Shown here: one piece after another, positions 8,329-16,984 of the stretch
Position numbering within the stretch: the stretch's first letter is position 1
Layout: every line of letters begins with the position of its first letter
Assembly (NCBI RefSeq): GCF_900454495.1
Contig: NZ_UGSI01000001.1
Span: forward strand, 4,776,501 to 4,840,500
DNA length: 64,000 bases
Direction of reading: 5' to 3'
DNA from: Paenibacillus macerans
GTDB lineage: Bacteria; Bacillota; Bacilli; Paenibacillales; Paenibacillaceae
Notes under the pieces: model-generated
Seen by the model: only the letters and a program-made list of their open reading frames with translations
What the model was told of the DNA's origin: nothing
Databases searched by the model: none
Translations under genes and position numbers: made by a program

Positions 8329-10317
8329 CTATTTACCGGCCGCGCTGGCTCCGGCAATCCGTCCAAACGTGAAAATGTCCGTGATGGCGTTGCCGCCAAG
8401 CCGGTTACCCGCATGAACTCCGCCGGCAACCTCGCCGGCCGCGAATAAGCCGTCAATAGGCTTGCCTTCCGTATTCAATACCTGGGCCTTTTCGTTAATT
8501 TCCAGACCGCCCATCGTATGATGCACGGAGGGGGTTCTTGGCGCAGCAAAGAAAGGCGGTGTTTCGAGTTTTGCGCCAAAATTTTTCTTGCCGAACTCAG
8601 GATCAAGCTGATTTTCGACGTAAGTGTTGTATTTCTTCATTTCCGCCACAAAGACATCGGCCGGTACGCCCATTTGCTCGGCCAGTTCCTCCAGGGTATC
8701 CGCCATGAATATATTTTTGTTCGCAATCAGATCCTGATAATTGTCGCCCCATACATTTTTCCCGTTCAGATCCGGATTGCCCAGTGAGGTCATATCGCTG
8801 ATGATGTAGAAGGTCTGATCCGTCTGCTCCAGGGCAGCGGCGGCCAAAACGTCTCTTTCGGCGTACTCGTTCACATACCGCTTGCCTTCCTTGTTGACGA
8901 AAATTTGCGTTTCCGCGCTGCCCCATACGCCGCCGGACAAAGCGCCCGTTCCCGGTTGACCGCTCGGCATCAGTTGGATAAAGCCCATGCCCCACAGATT
9001 CGCCCCGACTTCCTTACCCATCACAATCCCGTCGCCGGTAGCATTCGTCGTGTTGGTTGTTTTGATGTTTGCATCCAGAGCAGGCCAATAGTTATTGTAT
9101 TCAACGACCATTTCAGGGTTGGCTCCGAAACCGCCGGTGGCCATGACCACACCCTTGGAAGCCTTCAAGGTGACCGGAGTGCCGTCAGACTGCTCGGCGG
9201 TCACGCCCACAATTCTGCCATTCTCAACGATCAGCTTGGTGGCTTTCGTGTTCAGCATAATTTCTGCGCCAAGCTCTTTTGCGCTTTTTTCCATCGCGTT
9301 AATATACCCGGTTCCCAGCGGTTCGGTATTATGGTGGGTTCTGGGCCACAAGGCGCCAAGAACGGTACCGATCCCATCCTGGAACTTAGCTCCGTGGCTC
9401 TCCAGCCATTGGATCGTGCCGTAGCTGTTGGTCGCCAGCGTCTTGACCAGTTCAAACTTGCCGGAGATTTCTTTCCCGTCAAGATCGGTTCGCTTCCCGC
9501 CGATATAGGTGTGAATCATATGCAGTTCAGGCGAATCAAACAGCTTGGTGGTGTCCCCTTTGGCGAAGTATTCCTTGATCTGTTCCTTGAGCGTCTTGAG
9601 TGTATCGGCGTAATCGCCGAATTCTTTTTCATCGTAGGTCAGAATCTCTTTCAACTCATTGCTCAGCGCTTTCGTCATGGCCACTTTCGGCTGTCTAGCC
9701 GGGTCATAGGAATTGAACTCGCCTCCCGAACGAATCGTGTTCCCGCCAAGCGCAGGCGATTTTTCGATCAAAATCACCTTTGCCCCGTTCTCAGCGGCCG
9801 ATACCGCAGCGGCCAGACCCGCTCCGCCCCCGCCGACAACCACGACTTCGGTTTCCTTGGTAATCGCTTCTTTGGCGGCCGCCTTCAGCGGTTCTTTGCT
9901 CTTCAATGCGTCGATGTCGGCCCCGGCCTTGGCCAAAGCGGCCGCGATCGCGTCAATCAGACCGTTGCTGGATACGGATGCCCCCGATACGATATCTACC
10001 TTCAGACTCTGCCCCTCCACTACCTTCTGGGGAATGGTCTCAAATACGGCATCGCTTACTCCCTCCGTGTCCTTCTGCTCCAGCACCTTCACCGCTTGAA
10101 TGGTGTTGGCATCCACCGTTACCTCCACTTTAATAACGCTATGTAGGCCTTGCGCTTCCCCCGTATAGGTCCCCGGCGTGTAAATCCCTTGGGGCTCCGC
10201 CGCATCAGGCGCTGCTTCCTTATTACTGCCGCTGCATCCGATTACACCTATAATTAGAATAAATACCAGTGCCGCCAAAAATCCCGTTCTTACATACCTG
10301 CAACTTGGATGTCTCAT
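8329..10317 (-). CDS. Extracellular flavin-dependent fumarate reductase-like lipoprotein
   Basis: A 662-residue protein from the ATG at 10317 (AGAGGAGC eight to nine bases upstream). It has a lipoprotein signal ending in IGVIGC, so it should be anchored outside the membrane. Residues ~45-130 form an FMN-binding domain with the motif DIVSGAS, the site of covalent FMN attachment by ApbE. Then comes a fumarate reductase/succinate dehydrogenase FAD domain: VVVGGGGAGLAAAVSAAENG ... GGNTIRSGGEF, HHTMGGLEI near the C-terminal active-site region, and FAAGEVAGGVHAGNRLGGNA. The order FMN_bind then FAD_binding_2 matches UrdA/FrdA-type enzymes that reduce fumarate, urocanate or related acceptors, including extracellular electron-transfer reductases. 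No electron donor gene is adjacent. A probable Rex operator lies just upstream, which fits anaerobic induction. Substrate unknown. Confidence 0.87.
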   Translation of the reverse strand: MRHPSCRYVRTGFLAALVFILIIGVIGCSGSNKEAAPDAAEPQGIYTPGTYTGEAQGLHSVIKVEVTVDANTIQAVKVLEQKDTEGVSDAVFETIPQKVVEGQSLKVDIVSGASVSSNGLIDAIAAALAKAGADIDALKSKEPLKAAAKEAITKETEVVVVGGGGAGLAAAVSAAENGAKVILIEKSPALGGNTIRSGGEFNSYDPARQPKVAMTKALSNELKEILTYDEKEFGDYADTLKTLKEQIKEYFAKGDTTKLFDSPELHMIHTYIGGKRTDLDGKEISGKFELVKTLATNSYGTIQWLESHGAKFQDGIGTVLGALWPRTHHNTEPLGTGYINAMEKSAKELGAEIMLNTKATKLIVENGRIVGVTAEQSDGTPVTLKASKGVVMATGGFGANPEMVVEYNNYWPALDANIKTTNTTNATGDGIVMGKEVGANLWGMGFIQLMPSGQPGTGALSGGVWGSAETQIFVNKEGKRYVNEYAERDVLAAAALEQTDQTFYIISDMTSLGNPDLNGKNVWGDNYQDLIANKNIFMADTLEELAEQMGVPADVFVAEMKKYNTYVENQLDPEFGKKNFGAKLETPPFFAAPRTPSVHHTMGGLEINEKAQVLNTEGKPIDGLFAAGEVAGGVHAGNRLGGNAITDIFTFGRIAGASAAGK

Positions 10318-10339
10318 GTTATCTGCTCCTCTTCTGCAT

Positions 10340-10357
10340 TTGTGCAAATTTTCACAA
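10340..10357. promoter_or_regulatory. Probable Rex (NADH-sensing repressor) operator
   Basis: TTGTGCAAATTTTCACAA matches the Rex operator consensus TTGTGA-N6-TCACAA at 11 of 12 fixed positions. It sits 22 bp upstream of the flavoprotein ATG and immediately after TATATT on the minus strand, a plausible -10. Rex represses fermentative and anaerobic-respiration genes when NAD+ is high. Confidence 0.7.
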
Positions 10358-10541
10358 TATAAGTGAAAAAAATTCGCGAAAATTGCCGAAACAAATTCGC
10401 TTACATTTAATATTATGCGCTTTCATTTCCATGTAGTTCCATGTTATTTCTCACATAGGGAGGGTTAAGGGACCGCCCCGATTGCCCCTTGCCCCCATTC
10501 CACCGCTAACGGGCAAACCGGGTAAAGCCAAAGCTCCCCAA

Positions 10542-10580
10542 CGAAACAGCCGCCGGCTCTCCAGTCCGTGCGGCTGTTTC
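10542..10580 (-). terminator. Hairpin downstream of the SRPBCC-like gene fragment
   Basis: GAAACAGCCG and CGGCTGTTTC form a 10-bp perfect stem; the U-tract is poor. Confidence 0.45.
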
Positions 10581-10590
10581 TTGTATCTTC

Positions 10591-10752
10591 TTATTTCACT
10601 TCACTCAAGTGCTCTTCCAAACGATCCCACGTTTCGGTGATGCCCTGCAGCATCCCCAGGAAGGACTCTCGTTTACTGAAATCGACGATCCACTCGGTCG
10701 TGTTCGTCAAACCATCAGCGGTTATTGGCAGAACGATCAAAAGCTCGGTCTT
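10591..10752 (-). pseudogene. C-terminal fragment of an SRPBCC (START-fold)-like protein
   Basis: Minus-strand frame reading ITADGLTNTTEWIVDFSKR, ESFLGMLQGITETWDRLEEH and LSEVK before a TAA at 10591-10593. The pattern (polar strand, then a long C-terminal helix with a Trp) is like activator-of-Hsp90/START-fold proteins. It has no start and runs directly into the IS630-like fragment at about 10750, so the gene was cut by that element. Family call is weak. Confidence 0.4.
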
Positions 10753-11083
10753 TCTTTTTGAAGATGAATAGATGATTCGTTCCTATCAGGCACTACAAAT
10801 ACAACTGGTTTCCGCGTGGCAAACAAGCAAAGTGCCGACGTACGGTAAACATGCTCGTCTGCAGGTGGTCTTTTTACCGCCTTACAGCCCAAACCTCGAT
10901 CCGGTCGAAGGGCTATGGTTATGTCTCAAAGCCGATGTAGTTAACAACTTCTTTTTTGAAAAGTTCTATAAAATTAAACTTCATGTGTCTCAATTTATGA
11001 AGCGAATCAATAAGAATCCAATGGAAACGATCGATCGTCTACTTGTCAGGTTTTTGATCTTAGTTGCGGTTTATATAGTCTAA
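10753..11083 (+). pseudogene. Degraded IS630-family transposase
   Basis: Recognisable pieces in two frames: LFEDE, stop, MIRSYQAL; then KVPTYGKHA; then ARLQVVFLPPYSPNLDPVEG, LWLCLKADVVNNFFFEKFYK and an intact C-terminus. PPYSPNLDPVEGLW is the diagnostic third-acidic-residue region of IS630/Tc1 transposases. A TAG replaces a codon after FEDE, at least one frameshift is present, and the central catalytic part between YGKHA and RLQVVFL is deleted. Confidence 0.8.
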
Positions 11084-11237
11084 AAATATCTAAGTGTCCC
11101 ATACAACAAAACAACCATTTTACCTCTGTCTCCAAAAATAAAAGTCGAGCAACGGTATTAGCGCTGCTCGCTGAGGGTTACAAAAAAATATGAGATCTAA
11201 GATGAAGACATGATTCAAAGAAAGGCTAGATATTCTA

Positions 11238-11921
11238 CTAAATGCAACCTGGAATTCCTGCTTGTATAGTATTCCATTCCTTTGTTGTTCTAACTGTTGT
11301 TGTCGTTACCTTAATAAGTCCCATGTTTCCAATTGATATCCACGAATCTACTTCAACCTTAGCTTTCAATTCAACTTTTTCGCCGTCACTAGTAACTTTA
11401 GCTCCAACATCTTTACTAGCTATTGTGAAAGTTGTTAATGGATTTTGATCGTTATCTATTACTTCAACGGTCGCATTATTTACAGAAGTAAATTTATTCC
11501 ATGAGTAATTTGCAGCTACTTCATAAGATAATTCAAACGATCCACCAAGATTAGTTGTATAATATAACATTTTTAATCCAGAACAAAAATCAGACGGAGC
11601 TATTTCATTAAGGTTTTCTGTTGGTGTAACTTCAAGGTTTTCTGTTGATGTAACTTCTTTGGGAGCTTGTTTTAATTGATTAAGGGCTTGTTGCAATTCC
11701 CCGACAGTAACAGTAACGGAATCATCTGAAAAAGCATCAGCTTTTTCTAGATTTCTAGGATCTAATCCTAGATATTCAATAACTTGGTTTACATTCTCTT
11801 CAGTTACAATTGTGTCCGGTGATAGTGCTCCGCTTGCGCTCGCCGGTGCACCAACCGGTAAAATTAGAGCGATAGATAGACATAGAGCGGCACATAAACT
11901 AGTAACTTTTTTTCTTACCAT
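11238..11921 (-). CDS. Secreted protein of unknown function
   Basis: A 227-residue protein from the ATG at 11921 behind AAGGAGGTAATAGA. Residues 1-30 are a standard signal peptide (VRKKVTSLCAALCLSIALIL ... ASA). The mature part starts acidic with a dockerin-like but unassigned segment (VTEENVNQVIEYLGLDPRNL), a short near-repeat (STENLEV / PTENLNE), then a Thr/Val-rich beta-type domain with Cys residues at FCSG and at the extreme C-terminus (GIPGCI), which may form a disulphide. I do not recognise the family. It stands alone between transposon debris. Confidence 0.65.
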   Translation of the reverse strand: MVRKKVTSLCAALCLSIALILPVGAPASASGALSPDTIVTEENVNQVIEYLGLDPRNLEKADAFSDDSVTVTVGELQQALNQLKQAPKEVTSTENLEVTPTENLNEIAPSDFCSGLKMLYYTTNLGGSFELSYEVAANYSWNKFTSVNNATVEVIDNDQNPLTTFTIASKDVGAKVTSDGEKVELKAKVEVDSWISIGNMGLIKVTTTTVRTTKEWNTIQAGIPGCI

Positions 11922-12018
11922 TCTATTACCTCCTTTTTTTACCACATTACCACACTATATACATATTTTCCAGTATATTTTTAGTCTTTTATTGTGAAAA
12001 AATTGTGATAGACGTTTG

Positions 12019-12130
12019 GATTGCAGCGGATTAACAATGTAATGACTATACTCCTCTCGCTTCAAATACGTCACCAAGCCACGATGATAATACTCCGTCG
12101 CCTCCAACACGACAGCCTGGTACTGGCTTA
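12019..12130 (-). pseudogene. IS110-family transposase fragment
   Basis: Minus-strand frame reads QYQAVVLEATEYYHRGLVTY then LKREEYSHYIVNPLQS. This matches the DEDD domain of IS110 transposases (VLEATGHYH ... NPLQSK). Only about 37 codons remain. Confidence 0.65.
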
Positions 12131-12182
12131 AAAGTGGATGTTATGTATATAATTATAAATAAAAAGGAGGCGCTGTATCTAA

Positions 12183-12350
12183 ATGGAATCTATAGAAACA
12201 GGACTAAAACTATTTGTGTTGATAATAGTTATTTCACTACTCTTTGCTTTGGTAGGTTTTCTAGTCAAAAAATATCTAAGTGACTTCTTTGATAAAATAA
12301 TAGTAAAAATATTTTCTTCAATTAAAAAAATTTTCAGAAAAACGGACTGA
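12183..12350 (+). CDS. Small single-helix membrane protein (55 aa)
   Basis: ATG at 12183 and TGA at 12348-12350 enclose 55 codons. AAAAAGGAGG ends 12 bases upstream, a slightly long but strong ribosome site. The product has one hydrophobic helix (LKLFVLIIVISLLFALVGFL, residues 8-27) followed by a Lys-rich amphipathic tail (KKYLSDFFDKIIVKIFSSIK). The shape recalls holin-like or small toxin/peptide-type membrane proteins, but no family is recognised. It sits among remnants of mobile elements. Confidence 0.5.
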   Translation: MESIETGLKLFVLIIVISLLFALVGFLVKKYLSDFFDKIIVKIFSSIKKIFRKTD

Positions 12351-12602
12351 CCTTATTGTAGGAGTTTCCGACGGTATTCGTTTCGGTAACATAACCACGC
12401 GCTACTACAGAAAAGATGGAAACGAATGTTATCCATCTGAAGATAGTATTAAAGGGACTTAAAGATTACGATTCCCTTTCCCGTTCGTCTTCTGAAAATG
12501 CAGCAAGTAAGTATTGTCATTGACGCTTTAAAAGCTTAGATAATAAAACAGCATATTTTTCATTAAGGTTAGAGAAGGTAAAAAAGTTCGAAGATAGAGG
12601 GA
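12351..12602 (+). other. Non-coding or decayed stretch
   Basis: A frame at about 12349-12462 reads DLIVGVSDGIRFGNITTRYY then RKDGNECYPSEDSIKGT before a stop. It has no start and looks like the tail of a lost gene. The rest shows nothing recognisable. Confidence 0.35.
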
Positions 12603-13290
12603 ATGATATCAAGTTTTTTTCAACACCCTGCTGGCAAAAGTTTGTTCCAGCACTTGCGAACGGAGCTTGAAATCGAGGTTCCAAAGGCATCCAAAAAGCT
12701 GACCTACGTGCCGACTGAGGAAGAACTCAAGCGGTATTACGAGGTGGTCTGGAGGTCGAAAAATTTTCAGGAAATGATGATCGTCAAGACGCTCATGTAT
12801 ACCGGTATCCGGGTAAGCGAACTGGCCAATGTACGACTTTCGGAAATTGATTTTCACTACTGCCAAAAATACGCATCAATAATGGAAAGGGCAAAAAAGA
12901 ACGAATTGTTCCGTTCCCGCAATCATTCAAAGAGCTATTGGCCATGCATGCTGATGCGATGAAGAAAAAACATGCGGTTTATTTGTTTGAATCGTCATGG
13001 AAGAAAAAATATACGGATCGGGGAATGCGAAAAATCTTGTCCAAATATTCGGAAGAAGCCGGCCTTGCACAAGACCTTTCGCCACACAAGCTACGCCACT
13101 TCCTGCTGACCTGGCTGAAAAAGCAGGGCATCGACGACGCTCTCATACAACGTACTCCGGCCACGAAAGCCGCAAGTCTTTGGAGGTATATTCAAAGCTC
13201 GCAATCATCGAAGCACAAAACGAATTTATTCGTTCCCATGATCTTTTACTCCCTTCAGATATCCTTCAATTTTTGCCTTCCGTTCAGTAA
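12603..13290 (+). pseudogene. Frameshifted tyrosine recombinase (XerC/XerD-like)
   Basis: Three frames together give a phage-type integrase. First frame: KLTYVPTEEELKRYYEVVW ... MYTGIRVSELANVRLSEIDF (catalytic Arg of TGIR). Second frame: KKKHAVYLFESSWKKKY ... SPHKLRHFLLTWLKKQGIDD (HxLR box). Third frame: YSGHESRKSLEVYSKLAI (GHxS and Tyr nucleophile). At least two frameshifts, near 12870 and 13150, break it. Compared with the intact small recombinase at 1.7-2.2 kb, this copy keeps the first Arg. Confidence 0.8.
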
Positions 13291-13409
13291 ACGCCTTATA
13301 CTCCTCTCTTAAAGCTTTGCGCAGGTTCTTACTGATTTTTTTAATTGTTTGATCGGCTTCCTTCTCATGCCTCGCGTAAAAAATAAATTCCTTTATCATT
13401 GAACGAATT

Positions 13410-13727
13410 TTAGGATTGTTCTTCGTTTTGCAATTCCCGCAAGTAGTCTTCCAGTCGATCGAATCGGTCCTCCATGACCTGCCGAAAAGACTTCACCCAG
13501 GCATCCATCGCTTGAAAAGGTTCGGGCCGAAGCCTGTAGATCCGGCGGTTCCCATCGGCCTTCGTCTCCAAAATTCCGCTATCGCTAAGTATCTTCAAAT
13601 GCTTCGAGGCCTGGGGCTGACGCAGCCCCAGCCGGTTAGCGATTTCACCCACGGTGAGAGGACCATCGCGCAGGAGCTCGACGATGTCTAAACGATTCGG
13701 TTCGGCCAAAGCGCACTTGCATGACAT
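13410..13727 (-). CDS. ArsR-family regulator with replaced 5' end
   Basis: From ALAEPNRLDIVELLRDGPLT onward the protein is a standard ArsR/SmtB winged-helix repressor: VGEIANRLGLRQPQASKHLK is the recognition helix region and GILETKADGNRRIYRL the wing. Upstream of that, at about 13716, the DNA switches to a copy of the ABC-transporter sequence read antisense. The original first few codons and promoter are therefore lost. A frame from an ATG at 13727 (MSCKCALAEPN) could still produce an almost complete domain, but there is no natural ribosome site. No Cys metal-site motif of the ArsR type is clear, and two Cys in SCKC come from the junction. Probably inactive or expressed fortuitously. Confidence 0.55.
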   Translation of the reverse strand: MSCKCALAEPNRLDIVELLRDGPLTVGEIANRLGLRQPQASKHLKILSDSGILETKADGNRRIYRLRPEPFQAMDAWVKSFRQVMEDRFDRLEDYLRELQNEEQS

Positions 13728-14460
13728 GGAATTGCCTGTTTCGGCGATTACCCGCCTGTTTATCGAAAACGGAATTGACGTCTCGGAAGCGCACACCTGT
13801 GAAGATACACTCGAGGATTATTTCAAAAAGATTCGGAATGATCGTGAGTTATGGACAGGCGCTGCTATTGCCCAGCATTTTAGGGATCGTGGCTTCCATG
13901 CTGTTTTTTATGGAGCGCGATAACGATACACTTAAAAATCTGCGGACGATTCCGGTTTCGGCCACACGGATGGTTACGGCGAAGATCCTTGTGTTGTTTA
14001 TGCTTGGGCTGATTTTCTCGCTGGCCTCCGTGGCCGCTTCCATGCTTGGCGGAGCTCTTGCCGGAAATATTCATGGCGTGTTTGCGAAACTCTGGAACAA
14101 TTTCAGCCTGCTGTTCCCCGCTTCAATCACCTTAATCCCGGATATATGATCAGTCGTGAATACACGGAAGACACGCTCAAAAATATCCTCACCATTCCGC
14201 TATCCTTCCGGGAGCTGTTGGTCGGAAAACTCATCACCGCCGGACTGCTCGCCCTATTTTTGGCTGTGGTTACCTTTGTACTTTCGCTCATCATCGTGCT
14301 GATCAGCGGCTTCCAAGCAGGCAGCGCGGCAGTAATGGTCAAATCCTTGATCCAAATGATGGTGATGAAATCATGTATTTATCTGGCCGTCCTGCCCATC
14401 ATCGTGAAAAGGCGCGCTAATGGCTTGACCCGGTATATTGATCTTCGTTTATCAGATTGA
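13716..14460 (+). pseudogene. Collapsed mosaic copy of the downstream ABC-transporter operon
   Basis: The stretch is nearly identical in three blocks to the intact operon at 17-19.6 kb. 13716-13834 matches the ATPase 3' end (from about 17848). 13836-14090 matches the first permease (from about 18138). 14092-14410 matches the second permease (from about 18934). The gaps between blocks are missing, giving fused reading frames that are broken by a lost base before TATATGATC at about 14143. Its right end diverges after ATCATCGTG. Left end is joined to the ArsR gene. Confidence 0.9.
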
Positions 14461-14733
14461 TAACCGTCGCCCGGTATTTCTCACACAAGGGGGTTAAGCA
14501 ACTAAAGAGCAATCTGAAAGAAATCCATGCATGATTTATTTGTTATGACGCTTCGGGTGAAACAAAAAACGCCTGAGCCTTATGGTGGGAACGGCGTTGG
14601 CAGGAGCAGTACTTTACCCGGATTTATGGAAAAATTTCGGTCCCCCGCTTCCCGGTCGGGGAATGGGCGACCGTTGAATCCCGTATTTGCAGTTCAACTT
14701 CCACGAAAGGCAATCCATAGTACACATTGATCT
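14461..14733. other. Intergenic region, no supported gene
   Basis: Follows the ABC pseudogene. Frames lack ribosome sites. A 30-bp stretch at about 14520 (AATCCATGCATGATTTATTT) resembles one at about 6238, possibly a small dispersed repeat. Confidence 0.4.
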
Positions 14734-14991
14734 TCATCTGGGACCTCGTATTCCCGCCCACTTTTCACGAAGCTTCAGCTGATCCCGGGAGGTATGAAAA
14801 AAGCCATACTCCCGATGCGGCTGTTCCCGGTGCAACTCATAATAGCGCTTCATGGCCACCGTAGAATCATCAAAGCGATCAATGACAACCACTTCTTCAA
14901 TGTACCAGTAACCTTCCTTTGAAAATGACTTCAACGCCTCACAGACCACCCACTCATCAGGAAATTGTTCACGAACCTCTTTCCAACGCAA
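14734..14991 (-). CDS. Conserved small hypothetical protein (85 aa)
   Basis: An 85-residue soluble protein with the pattern MRWKEVREQFPDEWVVCEAL ... YYELHREQPHREYGFFHTS ... LREKWAGIR. Similar short proteins of the form W-x-E-V ... P-x-x-W-x-x-x-EA ... REF-FVHTS are widespread in bacteria, often near recombination or toxin loci, with no assigned function. The start is an ATG at 14991; the upstream sequence is AT-rich with a weak ribosome site. No operon partner. Confidence 0.6.
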   Translation of the reverse strand: MRWKEVREQFPDEWVVCEALKSFSKEGYWYIEEVVVIDRFDDSTVAMKRYYELHREQPHREYGFFHTSRDQLKLREKWAGIRGPR

Positions 14992-15203
14992 CTTCGTTCA
15001 CCCCCGACAAATTACTGTTATTCTATGAATAGTATACAATACAAACGAGTGTAGATTGGGTAATTTTCGGGGCATGACAATACAATACCGGCTCAAAAAA
15101 TTTATTATTGTAGTTAGGATTCGAAATCGATCACAAAGACGAAAAATTGCTTTATTGGAAATATCGAATGAGTTGATTTTGCTCGTTCTGAGCTTTAAAC
15201 TGT

Positions 15204-15278
15204 AGAGCGACCTCCCGGATGGGCTTTTTGAGGCGATGACCTCGTGCGTAACCCCATCGTGCCGAGGCGCTCTTTTTT
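15204..15278 (+). terminator. Large hairpin with T-run just before the two-component operon
   Basis: AGAGCGaCCTC (15204-15214) can pair with GAGGCGCTCT (15264-15273 region), followed by TTTTTT. The interior contains smaller complementary pairs (GAGG/CCTC, CGATG/CATCG). It ends about 20 nt before the ribosome site of the response regulator. It may end upstream transcription or act as an attenuator in the operon leader. Confidence 0.5.
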
Positions 15279-15300
15279 AATCAATTGGAGGGAGAAACGC

Positions 15301-15993
15301 ATGAATCATAAGATCTTGATCATCGATGATGATCTGGAATTAGGCCAACTGCTTAAAAAATGCGTAAGCAAGGAAAAGATCGACGCGGTGCTTTGTTCAT
15401 CCGGCCCAAGTGGGTTAGCCGCCCTTTCCCAAGACGAATTTCAATTAATCGTGCTGGATGTCATGATGCCGGGGATGGATGGTTTTGCCACTTTGGAAGC
15501 CATTCGGGAAATCAGCCGCGTGCCTGTTTTAATGCTGACCTCCCGGACGGAAAGCGGCGATAAAGTCCGCGGACTGCGTTCTGGAGCGGATGACTATCTG
15601 ACCAAACCGTTTGATATCGAAGAATTCACCGCTCGCGTGGTTTCTTTAATTCGCCGATATACGATGTTGAACCACACCGCCGACCATCAGGTATTATCTT
15701 TTAAAGGCTTAAGCATGGATTATGAAACCAGATCGGTATCCGTTAACGGAGAACCGGTTGAATTGGTCGGCAAAGAGTTTGACATTCTCTATTATTGCGC
15801 CAGGAATCAGGGGAAGATTTTAACCAAACAGCAAATTTATGAGGAAGTTTGGAAGGAACCTTATGCTTACGACGACAGCAACATTATGGCGATCATCAGC
15901 CGGCTTCGCAAAAAAATAGAACAGGATTCAAGCCATCCAACTTACCTGCAAACGGTAAAAGGAGTCGGCTATCGTTTCAACCGGGAGGTGTGA
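15301..15993 (+). CDS. OmpR-family response regulator
   Basis: A 230-residue regulator from the ATG at 15301 (GGAGGGAGAAACGC upstream). The receiver domain (1-118) has the acidic pair (LIIDDDLELG), the phospho-acceptor Asp in IVLDVMMPGMDG, the Thr/Ser in LMLTSRTESG and the Lys in YLTKPF. The winged-helix output domain follows (about 130-228, ELVGKEFDILYYCARNQGKI ... SRLRKKIE ... VKGVGYRF). It is two bases from the sensor kinase. Together with the ABC transporter behind it, this is the usual arrangement for sensing and removing antimicrobial peptides. The 11-bp-spaced repeats before the ATPase gene are its likely target. Confidence 0.92.
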   Translation: MNHKILIIDDDLELGQLLKKCVSKEKIDAVLCSSGPSGLAALSQDEFQLIVLDVMMPGMDGFATLEAIREISRVPVLMLTSRTESGDKVRGLRSGADDYLTKPFDIEEFTARVVSLIRRYTMLNHTADHQVLSFKGLSMDYETRSVSVNGEPVELVGKEFDILYYCARNQGKILTKQQIYEEVWKEPYAYDDSNIMAIISRLRKKIEQDSSHPTYLQTVKGVGYRFNREV

Positions 15994-15995
15994 AC

Positions 15996-16949
15996 ATGGA
16001 GCGGATGGATATAGAGCCCGCATGGATCATACTGTTATTGATTGCTCTAGGGGCTGCCGTACTGGCTTTTGCACTGTTCAGAAGGCTATTGCATGTCCGC
16101 AGAAGGCTTCGTGAGATATCCGAAATACTGGACGATATAGTACAAGGCAATGCAAACCACCGGATTCTTGCCGATCCCCATGATATGACCGCTGCGATCA
16201 GCTACAAAATGAACGATATCGTCCTGCATTTTCAAGAGCAGATCATCGCCTTAAACAAGACAGCGGAAACCAATAAGCAGTTGATGACGAGTTTCTCGCA
16301 TGATGTCCGCACCCCGCTGACCACCTTGATCGGGTATCTGGATGCCGTGCATAAGCACATCGTTACCGGCCGCGAACGGGAGGAATATATGGAAACCGCC
16401 CGCCGAAAAGCCCATGACTTGAAGGACTATGTAGATAAACTGTTCGAATGGTCCAAATTAAACTCCGACGAGGAAACCTTCGCCATCCGGACCGTCGACA
16501 TCTGCGAATTAACCAGAATGATTTTGAAGGACTGGATACCTGTCTTTGAGACGCGGTCCCTTTCCTTTGACATTGACATCCCTGAAAAAAAGCTCGCAGC
16601 ACACCTCGATACCAACGCCTATTCGCGGATCCTGAACAATCTGATTCAGAACGTCCTTGCGCATAGCCAGGCGACGGCGATTGCAGTCGGCGTTTCAATG
16701 GAGGATCACCGGATCGTTATCTCGGTTATGGATAATGGCATCGGGATTTCTAACGAGGATTTGCCGCATATTTTTCAACGATTGTATAAATGCGATAAAG
16801 GCCGATCGAAAAAAGACAGCGGCTTAGGGTTATCGATCGTGCAGCAGCTTACCGAAAAGATGCGCGGTACCATTAACGTGGAAAGCTCGCCGCTTAAGCG
16901 AACCGTGTTTCAAGTTCAGTTTCCACTCGTCAGTGAGAATCCCGGCTAA
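15996..16949 (+). CDS. Sensor histidine kinase, lantibiotic/peptide type
   Basis: A 317-residue kinase from the ATG at 15996, behind GGGAGGTG that overlaps the end of the regulator gene. One clear N-terminal transmembrane helix (about 10-27, IILLLIALGAAVLAFALF), no extracellular sensor domain, a HAMP-like linker (REISEILDDIVQGN), then the H-box SFSHDVRTPLTTLIGYL, the N-box NNLIQNVLAHS, G1 DNGIGIS and G2 GLGLSIV. Such intramembrane-type kinases typically rely on their partner ABC transporter for sensing. It is co-transcribed with the response regulator. Confidence 0.92.
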   Translation: MERMDIEPAWIILLLIALGAAVLAFALFRRLLHVRRRLREISEILDDIVQGNANHRILADPHDMTAAISYKMNDIVLHFQEQIIALNKTAETNKQLMTSFSHDVRTPLTTLIGYLDAVHKHIVTGREREEYMETARRKAHDLKDYVDKLFEWSKLNSDEETFAIRTVDICELTRMILKDWIPVFETRSLSFDIDIPEKKLAAHLDTNAYSRILNNLIQNVLAHSQATAIAVGVSMEDHRIVISVMDNGIGISNEDLPHIFQRLYKCDKGRSKKDSGLGLSIVQQLTEKMRGTINVESSPLKRTVFQVQFPLVSENPG

Positions 16950-16984
16950 CAGGCGGGATTTTTTGCTTTCATGGGGGTCTTTTC

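Noticed and set aside
14527..14730. 67-codon plus-strand frame after the ABC pseudogene
   Set aside because: No ribosome site or family pattern.
15244..15300. Upstream GTG start for the response regulator
   Set aside because: It adds 19 residues overlapping the terminator hairpin; the ATG at 15301 has a clear ribosome site.
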